Below, piece by piece: positions 20,501-27,428 of a stretch of DNA of 64,000 nt. Each line of letters begins with the position of its first letter. Position 1 is the stretch's first letter. The notes beneath the pieces are model-generated. The model was given only the letters and a program-made list of their open reading frames with translations, searched no databases and had not been told where the DNA came from. This stretch comes from Actinernus sp. WN-2022 (Eukaryota > Cnidaria > Anthozoa > Actiniaria > Actinernidae): NCBI GenBank assembly GCA_030867875.1, contig JAOWCC010000577.1, positions 2,372,660 through 2,436,659 on the forward strand, in the 5' to 3' direction. The translations under genes and the position numbers were made by a program.

Positions 20501-23475
20501 GTTATTTCTGGTTTTCTATGGAATACGGGCGAATAATTCACGATAAATGTGTATTATTTGGTATACAACAAGCCTTTAGGCGAGTTAATTATAGCAAAAT
20601 ATCAATTCCGAGTGAAATTGTGGCGGACGCGTCTACAGACTAATTATGTATTCAATATTCTTGATTGTTTTTGCCTGATATAGAAATGGTGGAGATTTCC
20701 TCTATTTCGATTGGCCTGATCTAGCCATTAAATACCGCCCTGTATTTCATAGTAAAGCTGAGCTCTGATTGGCTGAAATATTATATTAATAGGATAATCT
20801 TTGAAAGCCACTCGATGATCACTCAGGACTACGAGAAATTTGGCGTCGATAGCACCAGTTTGATATCTCACCAAGATGCAAGATTTTAAAGGAATTTATA
20901 ATAATGGCATGGTTGTGAATACGCTATTTTTTCTTCCACAGGCTAACAAGTGTAAAGATGTTCTCCCGCCATCAGCCAAGCGGCTAGATTTGGACAAAAG
21001 CAATGCCTTACTGTAAGAAAATATGATTTTCCCGTTAACTCCCGCTCATTTTGAGCTGCTCCGCGATTTCTTCCGCTAGCTGGGCATGCAGACTTTTGCA
21101 GACCTGTCCAGTACGCCACTTGTCAACTCCCTTTGTCTGAAAACCCATAACACTTGACCTAACCATAACACTTGACCTAACCATAACACTTGACCTAGCC
21201 ATAACACTTCCCCTAACCATAACACTACCCCTAACCATAACACTACCCCTAACCATAACACTACCCCTAACCATAACACTTGACCTAACCATAACACTTG
21301 ACCTAACCATAACACTTCCCCTAACCATAACACTTGACCTAACCATAACACTTGACCTAACCATAACACTTGACCTAACCATAACACTTCACCTAACCAT
21401 AACACTTCCCTTAACCATAACACTTGACCTAACCATAACACTTGACCTAACCATAACACTTCACCTAACCATAACACTTCCCTTAACCATAACACTTGAC
21501 CTAACCATAACACTTGACCTAACCATAACACTTCCCCTAACCATAACACTTCCCCTAACCATAACACTTCCCTTAACCATAACACTTGACCTAACCATAA
21601 CACTTGACCTAACCATAACACTTCCCCTAACCATAATACTTCCCCTAACCATAACACTTCCCCTAACCATAACACTTCACCTAACCATAACACTTCACCT
21701 AACCATAACACTTCACCTAACCATCTAAAAATCTAATTAACTTGTGAGAAGATTTCATTGTAGAATGGGCCAATAAGAAATGTGCATCCCAATTTGTATT
21801 GCTCCATGCAGGCTCTCCTTCTCATGAGTCTGTTCGCAGGCTAGTCTTTAGTATACAAGAAAGTCAGTCAGCTTGAGAAATGTTCAGTCATCTACATCAC
21901 AAAATTAAAGATATCAATCGCTGTTGGACTGTATAAGAATTCTGCAAAGATTCGCTGAATGTTACCCTCCCCTACAACATTCTATAGATAGTCCTGTGTT
22001 TCTTTGCATATTTTGGAGGCTTGAAATCTGCGATTTGTTAGAGGAATAACACCACTGTACCACGCTATTTTTGGCAGGTTGTTAAGCGGTCATTATGGCT
22101 TGTATATGCTTCACAAAAGCAGTAAAGGTGACATTAATCAGGTAAGTAACTCAAGAATACAGTATTAGCCTGCATTGCGGCTCTGGAGTATCGAAGCGAG
22201 CGGGTCTGGATTATCGGCGCGGACGGAGCGGAGGTTAGGGGGATTGTTGCGAGAAAAAAGAGAGGGGGAGAGCCCCTTCTCTTTTTTCTCTCGCCCCAAT
22301 CCCCTAACCTCCGCTCGGTCCGCGCTGATACTCCAGAGCCGCAATGCAGGCTAACAGTATCAGTTAAATAAACAATAGTTTTGAAGCCATATAATCCGGT
22401 GGCACCTTATGTGGTTAAATTACGTCACAGTCGTATTATAATGTTCAAAATTCTCAGATCCAACTCTCTCAGATCCAAACAGTCACGTGCTGATATATCA
22501 CTTCAGTAACGAATGAACCATGCGAAAGGCTTTACTGGATGGCAAACAAACTTCAAAACGCTGTTTTAGAAAGATCGACAATCGACCGGAGGTGTAAATT
22601 AGCATTTAAAATAACACCACCGAGCAAGAGCAAGTGCTTACAATAGATCAGTGAAGTGCGATGTGTTCCCCGTACAACCACGTGATTGTAGCCTGCATAA
22701 TGTCCATCAACAAAACACGACCTGCATCACTTAATCATATCTCATGAATTTAGGGATAACAATGCAGATGTTCTACTCATATTACATGGTAATGTTTTTG
22801 TTTGCTTGTCAACAGTGCCTCTCTGTTTGCACTGGAGACAAAGTGCGGCATTTCCTGATCTTTGCCAATGAGGTTAGTATCATCTCTTACGATTCATTTG
22901 CACGTAACTTTTTAAAGTTGTACTCAAGGCTTTAGAATTGCCCCTGTTAGTTTTATTGTCGAGTTCGTTTCTACGGGGGGACTTGGGGCTATATAGAGTC
23001 TCTACTTTCTTGAAACATAATACTTGGCAGAATGTCGTATGATTAAATTTTTCGGTTTACCTAGATTTTAAAAGACATGCAATCAGTACAGACAAACAGG
23101 CAAAGACACAGACAAGCAGTCGTACTTCAATTTGGAGAAAAGTTTCTAGAAACTGCACAAACATGCCGAGAAAATAAGGAGGAAATTCGTAAAGAAAGAA
23201 TCAATTACGTTTTCAAACATGATAATTTTATAGAATATTGACTGATCTATCAGTTCCTATAGTCTTTCATTAAAACACTCCAGAAAGCCGTATTGTTGTC
23301 GTGTTCTGAGTTCATTTACCACAGTTCTATGTACATGGTTTGTATTTTACAGGAAGCATACGCACTGCATCATACAGGTCCTTGGTTCGCATCTATAGGG
23401 GACATGCTGGGCTATTACTATAAAGAACCGTTACCCAACCAAATCAGTGCCAAGCTCCTCGCGCCCTACAAGTGA
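2294..23475 (+). CDS. SH3BP2: SH3 domain-binding protein 2 (3BP2) ortholog, 11 coding exons
   Basis: Cytoplasmic adaptor of tyrosine-kinase signalling. Joining 2294-2513, 7996-8095, 10220-10331, 13901-13959, 17611-18215, 19420-19513, 20263-20305, 20942-21012, 22078-22141, 22816-22872 and 23353-23475 gives 1548 nt (515 residues plus TGA), with GT-AG borders and matching phases throughout. The human protein has 561 residues. Order: Ser/Pro-rich leader (1-49), AQNL (50-53), PH domain (about 58-160), acidic YDYDYP stretch (188-193), proline-rich region (230-330), RMRPEG tankyrase-type motif (397-402), SH2 domain (about 425-510). PH domain, AQNL, acidic and proline-rich middle and C-terminal SH2 follow vertebrate SH3BP2 in order, which separates it from other PH-SH2 adaptors. 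The start is chosen because an in-frame TAA (2285-2287) lies just upstream in the same exon. I found no AATAAA within about 350 bases after the stop, so the 3' end is not defined. Confidence 0.93.
2678..2960 (-). mobile_element. LINE 3' end remnant
   Basis: An (ATACA)n run at 2678-2701 followed by CTTTTATTTAAACACGATAAAAG looks like the 3' tail of a minus-strand LINE. No coding part is recognisable. It lies in SH3BP2 intron 1. Confidence 0.35.
3898..3963 (+). repeat. Short degenerate tandem repeat, AAGATCCTATC unit
   Basis: Five or six imperfect copies of an 11-12-base unit (AGATCCTATC, with GGATC variants) in a row. Confidence 0.5.
4280..4625 (-). mobile_element. LINE 3' coding remnant
   Basis: On the minus strand, FSAVFQNETDLINLTDKRF followed by LFICGSKLLN and STKRF resembles the C-terminus of cnidarian LINE proteins. 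An (ATACA)2-3 tail at 4283-4296 could be its 3' end. The assignment rests on weak similarity. Confidence 0.35.
5354..5376. repeat. ATT microsatellite
   Basis: (ATT)n run in SH3BP2 intron 1. Confidence 0.8.
6241..6523 (+). repeat. CAAATGCCCC-type degenerate repeat between 22-bp direct repeats
   Basis: GGGCAGGTTTGGAATTG occurs at about 6254 and 6502 in direct orientation. Between them are several copies of (T)CAAATGCCCCAC and related GCCCCAC segments, with a poly-C run at 6279-6289. This has the look of a dispersed satellite-like repeat; it does not encode a credible protein. Confidence 0.55.
6819..6885. mobile_element. 67-bp hairpin element with 9-bp target duplication
   Basis: TAGCCTCCCCCGCAGTCG starts an arm of about 30 bases, a 7-base loop follows, and the complement ends GGAGGCTA. 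It is flanked on both sides by CGCATTTCT (6810-6818 and 6886-6894). It can only move in trans. The TAGCCT end is shared with the elements at 22166 and 27429. Confidence 0.8.
6969..7197. mobile_element. MITE, about 30-bp terminal inverted repeats
   Basis: AGGGACTGGTCAAAAATTAG at the left end is the complement of CTAATTTCTGACCAGTCCCT at the right end with one or two mismatches. No coding capacity and no clear target duplication. Confidence 0.75.
7480..7931 (-). mobile_element. 5'-truncated LINE, C-terminal coding remnant
   Basis: The minus strand encodes a 73-residue piece with CAYSYAVAKLWNSLPEHIKS, the LWNSLP signature of LINE reverse-transcriptase C-termini. An (AAT)n tail at 7484-7516 marks its 3' end. 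The truncated 5' end lies about 60 bases upstream of SH3BP2 exon 2. Confidence 0.75.
7996..8095 (+). CDS. SH3BP2: SH3BP2 coding exon 2: PH domain core
   Basis: Acceptor TTTTTCAG, donor AG|GTCAGA. The split first codon makes W74, giving FRTWQDRYLVLHKGCMYYYK, a typical PH beta-2/beta-3 pattern, followed by AKGQFSLSGY, which matches the human GAFSLSGY. A truncated minus-strand LINE ends only about 60 bases upstream of the acceptor. Confidence 0.92.
8871..9359. repeat. Dispersed repeat, copy 1 (SH3BP2 intron 2)
   Basis: Shares CTATGGAATACGGGCGAAT, ACGAGCCTTTAGGCGAGTT and a right end AGCTCTGATTGGCTGAAATA with 20493-20798. The right end has an inverted match at 9036-9052 (ATTATCCTATAAATA), and related sequence occurs at 8525-8560. 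Probably a non-autonomous DNA transposon family. Confidence 0.65.
9936..10165. repeat. Tandem duplication, about 113-117 bp, two copies
   Basis: GAAGTGTAGTTGAACTCTTC starts a unit at 9936 that is repeated at 10049 with few differences. A third partial start follows at 10166, 54 bases before SH3BP2 exon 3. Confidence 0.85.
10220..10331 (+). CDS. SH3BP2: SH3BP2 coding exon 3: PH domain beta-5 to beta-7
   Basis: Encodes the end of the split R107 and LSTAPERLKFQWTFKMSHIQ, then EKRTYYFAAHSEKELN. This parallels human [24 protein letters not shown]. Acceptor CTGTAG, donor AAT|GTGAGT, phase 0. Confidence 0.9.
11386..12105. mobile_element. TTAA-type foldback element, right tip decayed
   Basis: TTAA followed by AGTGCCTATGAATCGAAAAT starts an arm of about 280 bases whose complement ends near 12105. 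The right tip has lost the AGGCACTTTAA end. Same termini as the elements at 16763 and 30816. Confidence 0.75.
12139..12955. mobile_element. Inverted-repeat element, TACYGYATTTCC ends
   Basis: TACTGCATTTCCTCACATATAAGC at the left end (imperfect) mirrors the right end, GTGCAGCTTACACATGTGGA to ACGGTA. A second internal GCGTATAAGCTGCACCCCCA near 12865 is related. No transposase frame; the interior (about 800 bases) is unrecognised. Confidence 0.6.
13238..13402. repeat. Near-perfect 165-nt hairpin in SH3BP2 intron 3
   Basis: AACAAATCGCACACATTTTG begins a left arm whose complement ends at 13402. About 55 outer base pairs have no mismatch, then a 5-6 base bulge (near 13289-13295), then about 20 more pairs around a loop TCACTGCAAA. 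The arms are too similar to be old. Confidence 0.85.
13901..13959 (+). CDS. SH3BP2: SH3BP2 coding exon 4: C-terminal PH helix
   Basis: A 59-nt exon encoding EWFEKIQEDMAEYCEPLGT. It contains W146, the near-invariant Trp of the last PH helix. Acceptor CCCCCCACAG, donor AAG|GTAACT, phase 2. The exon is easy to miss because it is short. Confidence 0.88.
14044..14826 (+). mobile_element. Penelope-like element remnant with GIY-YIG endonuclease piece
   Basis: The frame at 14303-14641 contains LYIGETGRRLRDRLCEHLLD and then AKPVARHFNLPDH, a GIY-YIG nuclease motif of the type carried at the C-terminus of Penelope-like retroelements. It is flanked by inverted copies of CTGAGGAAACATGT followed by GGATCAAGGATC (14044-14082 and 14790-14826). 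The RT domain is missing. Lies in SH3BP2 intron 4. Confidence 0.65.
14886..14919 (+). ncRNA. Candidate minimal hammerhead ribozyme core
   Basis: CTGACGA (14889-14895), a stem GGGC/GCTC with loop TAGC (14897-14908), GAAAC (14909-14913) and GTC (14914-14916) follow the hammerhead core order. Only 3 bp of stem I (GCT/AGC) are visible and stem III is a single pair or the palindrome ACGT. Penelope-like elements are known to carry such minimal hammerheads, and the GIY-YIG remnant lies just upstream. Confidence 0.4.
15361..16078. mobile_element. Foldback element, left tip lost, interrupted by a SINE
   Basis: AGTCCAACGGTAGAAT and about 80 further bases (15361-15450) are mirrored at 15938-16036. The right arm continues into GCACTAAGAAACAAACGGGG and ends at GAGATTG, matching the termini of the element at 62279-63321. 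The corresponding left tip is absent. Confidence 0.65.
15452..15795 (+). mobile_element. tRNA-derived SINE, full-length copy
   Basis: Box A TTAGCTCAGTTGG (15462-15474) and box B GGTTCGAATCC (15506-15516) form an internal Pol III promoter. A tRNA-unrelated body starts CTTGGGCAGGGACGTTTATA, and the tail reads CACTATATAAATATGG then (TTTA)n. It sits between the arms of a foldback element. Confidence 0.85.
16225..16375 (+). repeat. Empty-site paralog of the composite element at 27429-31448
   Basis: AAGGGAATTTATTTTA, then GCAGCATCC, TTGCCGTAACAATAAGAAAT and CTCGGCCAATGGAAAT align with 28133-28178, 30788-30815 and 31272-31337. Both foldback insertions present there are absent here, so this copy shows the pre-insertion state. 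Confidence 0.7.
16763..17302. mobile_element. TTAA-type foldback element
   Basis: 540 bp between TTAA duplications (16759-16762, 17303-17306). Arms start AGTGCCTATGAAATGAAAAA and mirror each other over about 200 bases. Each arm carries a TGACGTCA-like site. No coding capacity. Confidence 0.85.
17611..18215 (+). CDS. SH3BP2: SH3BP2 coding exon 5: acidic and proline-rich central region
   Basis: A 605-nt exon covering residues 164-365. It opens with an acidic Ser/Asp stretch and YDYDYP (188-193), which could be phosphorylated. Candidate SH3-binding sites are PPPPQRGPRSP (250-260), RPIPVPRTR (295-303) and TPPTRPKPLSKP (319-330); RPIPVP and RPKPLSKP follow an RxxPxxP-like spacing. There is no globular domain, as in vertebrate 3BP2. 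Acceptor TTAAAG, donor CAGG|GTAAAT, phase 1. Confidence 0.88.
18441..18656. repeat. 72-bp tandem repeat, three near-identical copies
   Basis: Units start at 18441, 18513 and 18585, each beginning CTCATGATTGGTTCAAGTAA and containing three ATTGG/CCAAT motifs. The open frame through it is a repeat artefact. In SH3BP2 intron 5. Confidence 0.9.
19420..19513 (+). CDS. SH3BP2: SH3BP2 coding exon 6: acidic EDYLQI segment
   Basis: Encodes DLEEEGSDKEDYLQILPDDQ and on to STLE. The SDKEDY part resembles DDSDEDYEKV of human 3BP2, although in the human protein that segment follows the tankyrase motif, whereas here it precedes it. Y377 in an acidic context is a possible kinase site. The exon ends in the first two bases of R397, the start of the tankyrase-type motif. 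Confidence 0.85.
20263..20305 (+). CDS. SH3BP2: SH3BP2 coding exon 7: tankyrase-type motif
   Basis: A 43-nt microexon encoding the end of R397 and MRPEGKSFHKGYKE. With R397 it forms RMRPEG, which fits the RxxP(D/E)G tankyrase consensus, and the following KSF parallels QSF after RSPPDG in human. Acceptor TTTTTTGCAG, donor GAG|GTAAGA, phase 0. Confidence 0.85.
20493..20798. repeat. Dispersed repeat, copy 2 (SH3BP2 intron 7)
   Basis: Shorter relative of 8871-9359, in the same orientation, with the same right end GAGCTCTGATTGGCTGAAAT and AGGATAAT tip. Confidence 0.65.
20942..21012 (+). CDS. SH3BP2: SH3BP2 coding exon 8: linker and first SH2 helix
   Basis: Encodes ANKCKDVLPPSAKRLDLDKSNALL, a linker leading into the alpha-A region of the SH2 domain. 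Acceptor TTCCACAG, donor CT|GTAAGA, phase 2. The following intron begins with the 18-bp minisatellite region. Confidence 0.82.
21145..21720. repeat. 18-bp minisatellite, 32 units, in SH3BP2 intron 8
   Basis: 576 bases of CCATAACACTTGACCTAA and variants differing mainly at positions 10-15 (TTGACC, TTCCCC, TACCCC, TTCACC, TTCCCT). An AADE subpattern repeats in mid-array. Open frames of up to 211 residues on the minus strand are artefacts of a period divisible by three. Confidence 0.97.
22078..22141 (+). CDS. SH3BP2: SH3BP2 coding exon 9: SH2 beta-B strand, Arg replaced by His
   Basis: Encodes LLLSGHYGLYMLHKSSKGDINQ (residues 435-456, one over the quoted core). GLYMLHKSS aligns with GLYCIRNSS of human 3BP2, so H447 (codon CAC) sits where the phosphotyrosine-binding Arg is expected. 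Acceptor TTTTGGCAG, donor CAG|GTAAGT, phase 0. Confidence 0.88.
22166..22353. mobile_element. 188-bp palindromic MITE with 7-bp target duplication
   Basis: TAGCCTGCATTGCGGCTCTG is mirrored at the right end. Flanks are ACAGTAT (22159-22165 and 22354-22360). The arms are GC-rich and meet at a short purine/pyrimidine centre. It starts 24 bases after the donor of SH3BP2 exon 9. Confidence 0.85.
22816..22872 (+). CDS. SH3BP2: SH3BP2 coding exon 10: SH2 beta-D strand
   Basis: Encodes CLSVCTGDKVRHFLIFANE (457-475). KVRHFLIF corresponds to KVRNYRIF of human 3BP2. Acceptor TGTCAACAG, donor GAG|GTTAGT, phase 0. Confidence 0.88.
23353..23475 (+). CDS. SH3BP2: SH3BP2 terminal coding exon 11: end of SH2 domain
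   Basis: Encodes 40 residues ending APYK-stop. WFASIGDMLGYYYKEPLP matches LFVSVGSMVEHYHTHVLP of human 3BP2, and SAKLLAPYK matches SLLLRHPYG. Acceptor TATTTTACAG, stop TGA at 23473-23475. Confidence 0.9.
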   Translation, partial: EAYALHHTGPWFASIGDMLGYYYKEPLPNQISAKLLAPYK

Positions 23476-23892
23476 AAAGTAACTGAGAGGTTCGAGCTCA
23501 AATTACCCCTGCATGCTCTGGTAAACTCACTTACCCTTAGTAGCATAATCTTTCTCAACAGACTCATTATCATAATGTTAATCTCTGGAGTTGAACATTC
23601 ACGACTACAATACAACAATATACTCCGTTGTGAATCGCCCACCTCGCCGCTGGTATATATATTTATGAATATTTTACCAAGATGAAGCTAACTCTGAGCA
23701 AATGCATCCGTTGTCATCACGTATAGCGGTGAACACACTTTTGAATTAATACGAAACAGGACTATTCCGACTCCGCATAGACTTTAGCAAACTAACATAG
23801 TATTTAAAATATATATTCCTAAAAGTAAGTTTGAACCGGTGTAGGATTGCCCTGGGTCCAGAGGCTGCAGGAAGAAGAGAGAGAAGACAAAG

Positions 23893-24297
23893 CAGGAACA
23901 CCCAACGAACTGTTCTGCAAAATAACTGTTCTTCTGGGCCACTCGGCTAGCAAATTCTGCACTTTGGAATTTCTTGGCTGGCAAATTCTGCAGTCTGATA
24001 CTAAATAATAATATAACGGAGCGATATTTGTCAGCTGGTAAATTCTGCAGTCCGATATAATTACATAATAATAATATAACAGAGCGATATTTCTCAGCTG
24101 GCAAATTCTGCACTTAAATATTTCAGCTGGGAAATTTAGAAATTCTTCATGAACTTTAGGCTGGCTGGCGCTGCAGAACAGCTGTTCGTCTGCCAGCTGA
24201 AAAACAATTCCCTTAAATATGTTTAAATACATCTGATTTGTTATAAAAAAACATCAGAATGTTTGTTTTTATGAAGTTTTACCGTTGGGTGTTCCTG
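23893..24297. mobile_element. 405-bp inverted-repeat element with internal tandem units
   Basis: Ends CAGGAACACCCAACG and complement, flanked by ACAAAG on both sides. Inside, CAGCTGGCAAATTCTGCA and variants recur at about 23943, 23978, 24034 and 24096. The CAG terminus suggests an hAT-like family, but the 6-7 bp duplication is short for hAT. Confidence 0.75.
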
Positions 24298-24315
24298 ACA
24301 AAGAATAGCCTCTGT

Positions 24316-24516
24316 TGTGATCCGTTGAGAATCTCACATCCAGGCGCTGAGTTTCAAATCAAGAAAACATGGCAAACTGGTTTTGCTGGGCCATTGGTAA
24401 GCCAATGATAATTACCGTGACGTCCAGCACTCACGGTTGCTCCTGGTAATGAGTAGATTATCCAATCAGGGACGAGGATCAAGTTCGCATGGAAGTGAGA
24501 TTCTCAACGGATAACA
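24316..24516. mobile_element. MITE, 26-bp inverted ends
   Basis: TGTGATCCGTTGAGAATCTC at the left matches the complement of GAGATTCTCAACGGATAACA at the right. No coding capacity. Confidence 0.75.
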
Positions 24517-24804
24517 CCCGAGGTTCTTCTTCACCTTTTCTTCCTTGGAGCGTCTGGCATGCAGGGTAGTCAGTTGAATGATAGACTTTTATTAGATAAA
24601 TTCATTTAAACAGTTTGGCAATGTTTTTAATATTCTTGATGTTTCAAGAACATTATAGTATAGAGGTTTGTTGTTGTGCGTTTTTGAAGAGAAATTTTGT
24701 ATTTTAAACTGAAATATCGATGGTCGCGGTTACCTCGGGACTATTTCTGGGAAATGTTTAGGAAAAATGTCAATGATTTGTTTTACTGTCCGACACTGTA
24801 ATCT

Positions 24805-24864
24805 GGGCCACTTAGACAACGAGAACCAATCACAGGGCCACTCAGACAACGAGAACCAATCACT
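24805..24864. repeat. 30-bp tandem duplication
   Basis: GGGCCACTTAGACAACGAGA and the following 10 bases occur twice in a row, each with a CCAAT box. Confidence 0.85.
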
Positions 24865-25804
24865 TTGCAGAACGAAAACAACGCATTCCAACTTACGGTT
24901 TTTTAGCCAATCGGTGTCGAGCACAAGACAATAGCTTTGAGCCGGTGAAAAGCAATGAACAAAATCGCGTGGATATCCAACACTGCATTGTTTATTCACA
25001 ACTTACTGTTATAGTTTTTACAAACCGATTTGTAAGTTGGAATGTTTGTTTTCATTTATCGGTTTGGATCGACTGGATGGACTGGTTCTTGTTGTACAGA
25101 AGGAAAGGTCCGCTCTTTTGCAACCGTAAAAATCGGCGTTTTCACGTTGTGTTTTGCAGACAACAGCCAAACAGTTTACGACTGCATGCATTTTCACGTG
25201 CAGTTATTGTATCTTGTGAATTAAAACTTGATTTATGCCTCCATGGTTTCTTAGGAACAATTTTATACATTGTGGGATAGAACTGGCTAGTTTCTGAGTA
25301 GTCTGTCGCAATCTGACCAGTTGGCTCGTGTCAATAGAAAGCGACCTAAGTGTAGTGTTACTTTAGTCGCACAGTAAAAGCTGTGGTAACGGTTCAATTG
25401 ATAGACAATGCAGCTTCACACATTACATAATACGCTGGTCGTATTAATTGTAAATATAATTCTAAATTATCATGGCAGAAAATTACTAAAAAAATCTTAG
25501 AAATGAAACTATTCAAGCGAGATTTAGTTTTATAGAAGATTTAAACAAGAACATCGACGTTTTATACTTTTTCTTAATTAAGGCTAATTTGTTTTAACTT
25601 TTAGTATTGACTGATGCTTTGGCTTAATTTACGTATTCAATAAGGTGCTTTTTCACTTTCATTTCATCTCCAACTTGTCTCGCAATTTAGCATTAAAAGA
25701 ACCTCCACTGAAAACAATTGTTTGCTCTTAAATGTTTGTTATGGATATATAAATCTAATACTGTGTTTGTTTCCTCTAAATTGTACAATTTGTGTCAGTT
25801 CTGG

Positions 25805-25950
25805 ACCGATTTTCATGTCCATAAAACTCATTTGAATTTCCCAGGCACCGCCATCTTGAATCTTATGACGTCACACGTCGGAAAACAATAGCTCCAAGAT
25901 GGCGGTGACCTGGAAATTAAAATGAGTTTGATGGACAGAAAAATCGGTGT
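25805..25950. mobile_element. Palindromic MITE with paired CCGCCATCTTG motifs
   Basis: Arms 25805-25859 and 25893-25950 are complementary; they include CACCGCCATCTTGAA and CCAAGATGGCGGTG, which fit the YY1 core. A GACGTCACACGTC segment lies in the loop. Confidence 0.8.
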
Positions 25951-26086
25951 ATAAATGACATCTTGTGTACAATATAAAGTAAAGCGACCTTATTTAACGT
26001 CGGTAACTCATGACAGTTTGGTGAGATTGATAAACTGGCTGCCGACGTGGGACGTCCTTATCCGAGTCTAACCATTAATTTGCAGT

Positions 26087-26400
26087 TCGAGAACGAGATT
26101 GTTTCATTAAGGCAGCACCTACTACTACTCAGTTATTTTAAGACGCCGAGTGTTGTTCTGGATAGGGTTTTTGAACCCGCGACCTCCCGCACGATAGACC
26201 GAGCTTAACCACTGAGCTAACCGGGAGGGACTGGAGCTTAACCACTGAGCTAACCGGGAGGGACTGGAGCTTAACCACTGAGCTAACCGGGAGGGACTGG
26301 AGCTTAACCACTGAGCTAACCGGGAGGGACTGGAGCTTAACCACTGAGCTAACCGGGAGGGACTGGAGCTTAACCACTGAGCTAACCGGGAGACGGTTTT
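26087..26400 (-). mobile_element. tRNA-derived SINE with amplified box A
   Basis: Reading the minus strand: CGGTTAGCTCAGTGGTTAAG (box A) then GGGTTCAAAAACC (box B, about 26170-26182) and a short body to about 26087. Box A is followed by one box B only, although box A is repeated six times upstream. Confidence 0.75.
26201..26391. repeat. 33-bp minisatellite made of SINE box A
   Basis: Units start at 26201, 26234, 26267, 26300, 26333 and 26366 (last one partial) and read GAGCTTAACCACTGAGCTAA plus CCGGGAGGGACTG. They are identical at every position I compared. Open frames here are artefacts. Confidence 0.95.
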
Positions 26401-27428
26401 ACAGGAAACAAACACAGCATTAATATTAGGTATCCATTTCAAAGATTTGAGAGCAAACATTATTATTTAGTGTAAGTAACGGTTTCGTTGTAAAATGCGA
26501 AGTGAGTTGTAGAAGTAACAGCACCTTTTGACAATTCGAAGCAATTTTGTAACAAAGACTCAAAGGAGAATAGTAAACGACAGTGCATATTCAATATGCA
26601 TACTATACTGTTAGCGAGAAACAAATTTAGGATTTTGTAAAGAACATATACAATTATGAAATAAAAGTAATTAGGAAATGAGAGTTTTAGGTATTTTGTA
26701 AAATTACCATTTTGTAAATTTGTTAGTTATTAAAAACGATAGAGTTTCAGCGTCGTTTTTAGACTCCGTCATCACGCACACAGCGGGGCACGCTCGCTCT
26801 GGGTTAACTTTTCTTTTCTTTTCTTTCTCCTTTTTCTGTTAATGATTTTCTCCATGTACAGAGCTCCGCTATGATTGCATTATTTTGGTCATGTGCCGAG
26901 TGGTCTCTGTGTACGTGACTCTCAGATGGGACCTATTTCTGTCTTTTTCTCATGTTTTGCCATTGTGTATCTTACTTCGTTCTCTTCTGTATTATTTTTC
27001 AACGACAGTTACTCAATCATTTCAAAATAAGATACGAGTTGGGAGCCCATAACCAGGAGCGTCCAGGTCTCCCTCATAGGTGTCACGGTGTTTTCACAAG
27101 TTGGGCATTTTTAGGTTATTTTTCCGGTTCTCCCTTCATGCAGACATGAATTACTACCAAAGTGTATTGTGTTAATTCTATTGTATTTTGATAGCAATTC
27201 ATGTGTTGCCTACATGAAGGGACCACCCGGATTTGTGATGCTTGAATGAATTTTCTTATTCTCCTTTACGGACAACCAAGATTGATTTAAACAGAACGGC
27301 GGTCAACGAAACTGAATGCAGCAGAAAATTTGTTAAGTAGAGCTAATAACTCACTGAAGGGTATTGGCAGTCATTTTAATGTATTTTGAACAATTTAGAG
27401 CCGGTTCCGTGAAATATCAAAGCCCTAT
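26401..27428. other. No gene seen; pyrimidine tract and one small hairpin
   Basis: A CT-rich tract lies at about 26808-26838. 27124-27232 is an imperfect hairpin (CTCCCTTCATGCAGACATGA mirrored by TCATGTGTTGCCTACATGAAGG). Nothing else recognised. Confidence 0.5.

Noticed and set aside
21035..21711. Minus-strand open frames of 69-211 residues with LWLGEV/VMVRSS repeats
   Set aside because: They are translations of the 18-bp minisatellite; a period divisible by three keeps all frames open.
21145..21720. Telomere or interstitial telomeric repeat
   Set aside because: Contains CCTAACC but the unit is 18 bp and not (TTAGGG)n; it lies inside a gene.
26201..26391. CRISPR-like array
   Set aside because: Repeats are directly adjacent without spacers, in a eukaryotic SINE.
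26125..26460. Minus-strand frames with SRLAQWLSSSP repeats
   Set aside because: Translation of the 33-bp box A minisatellite.
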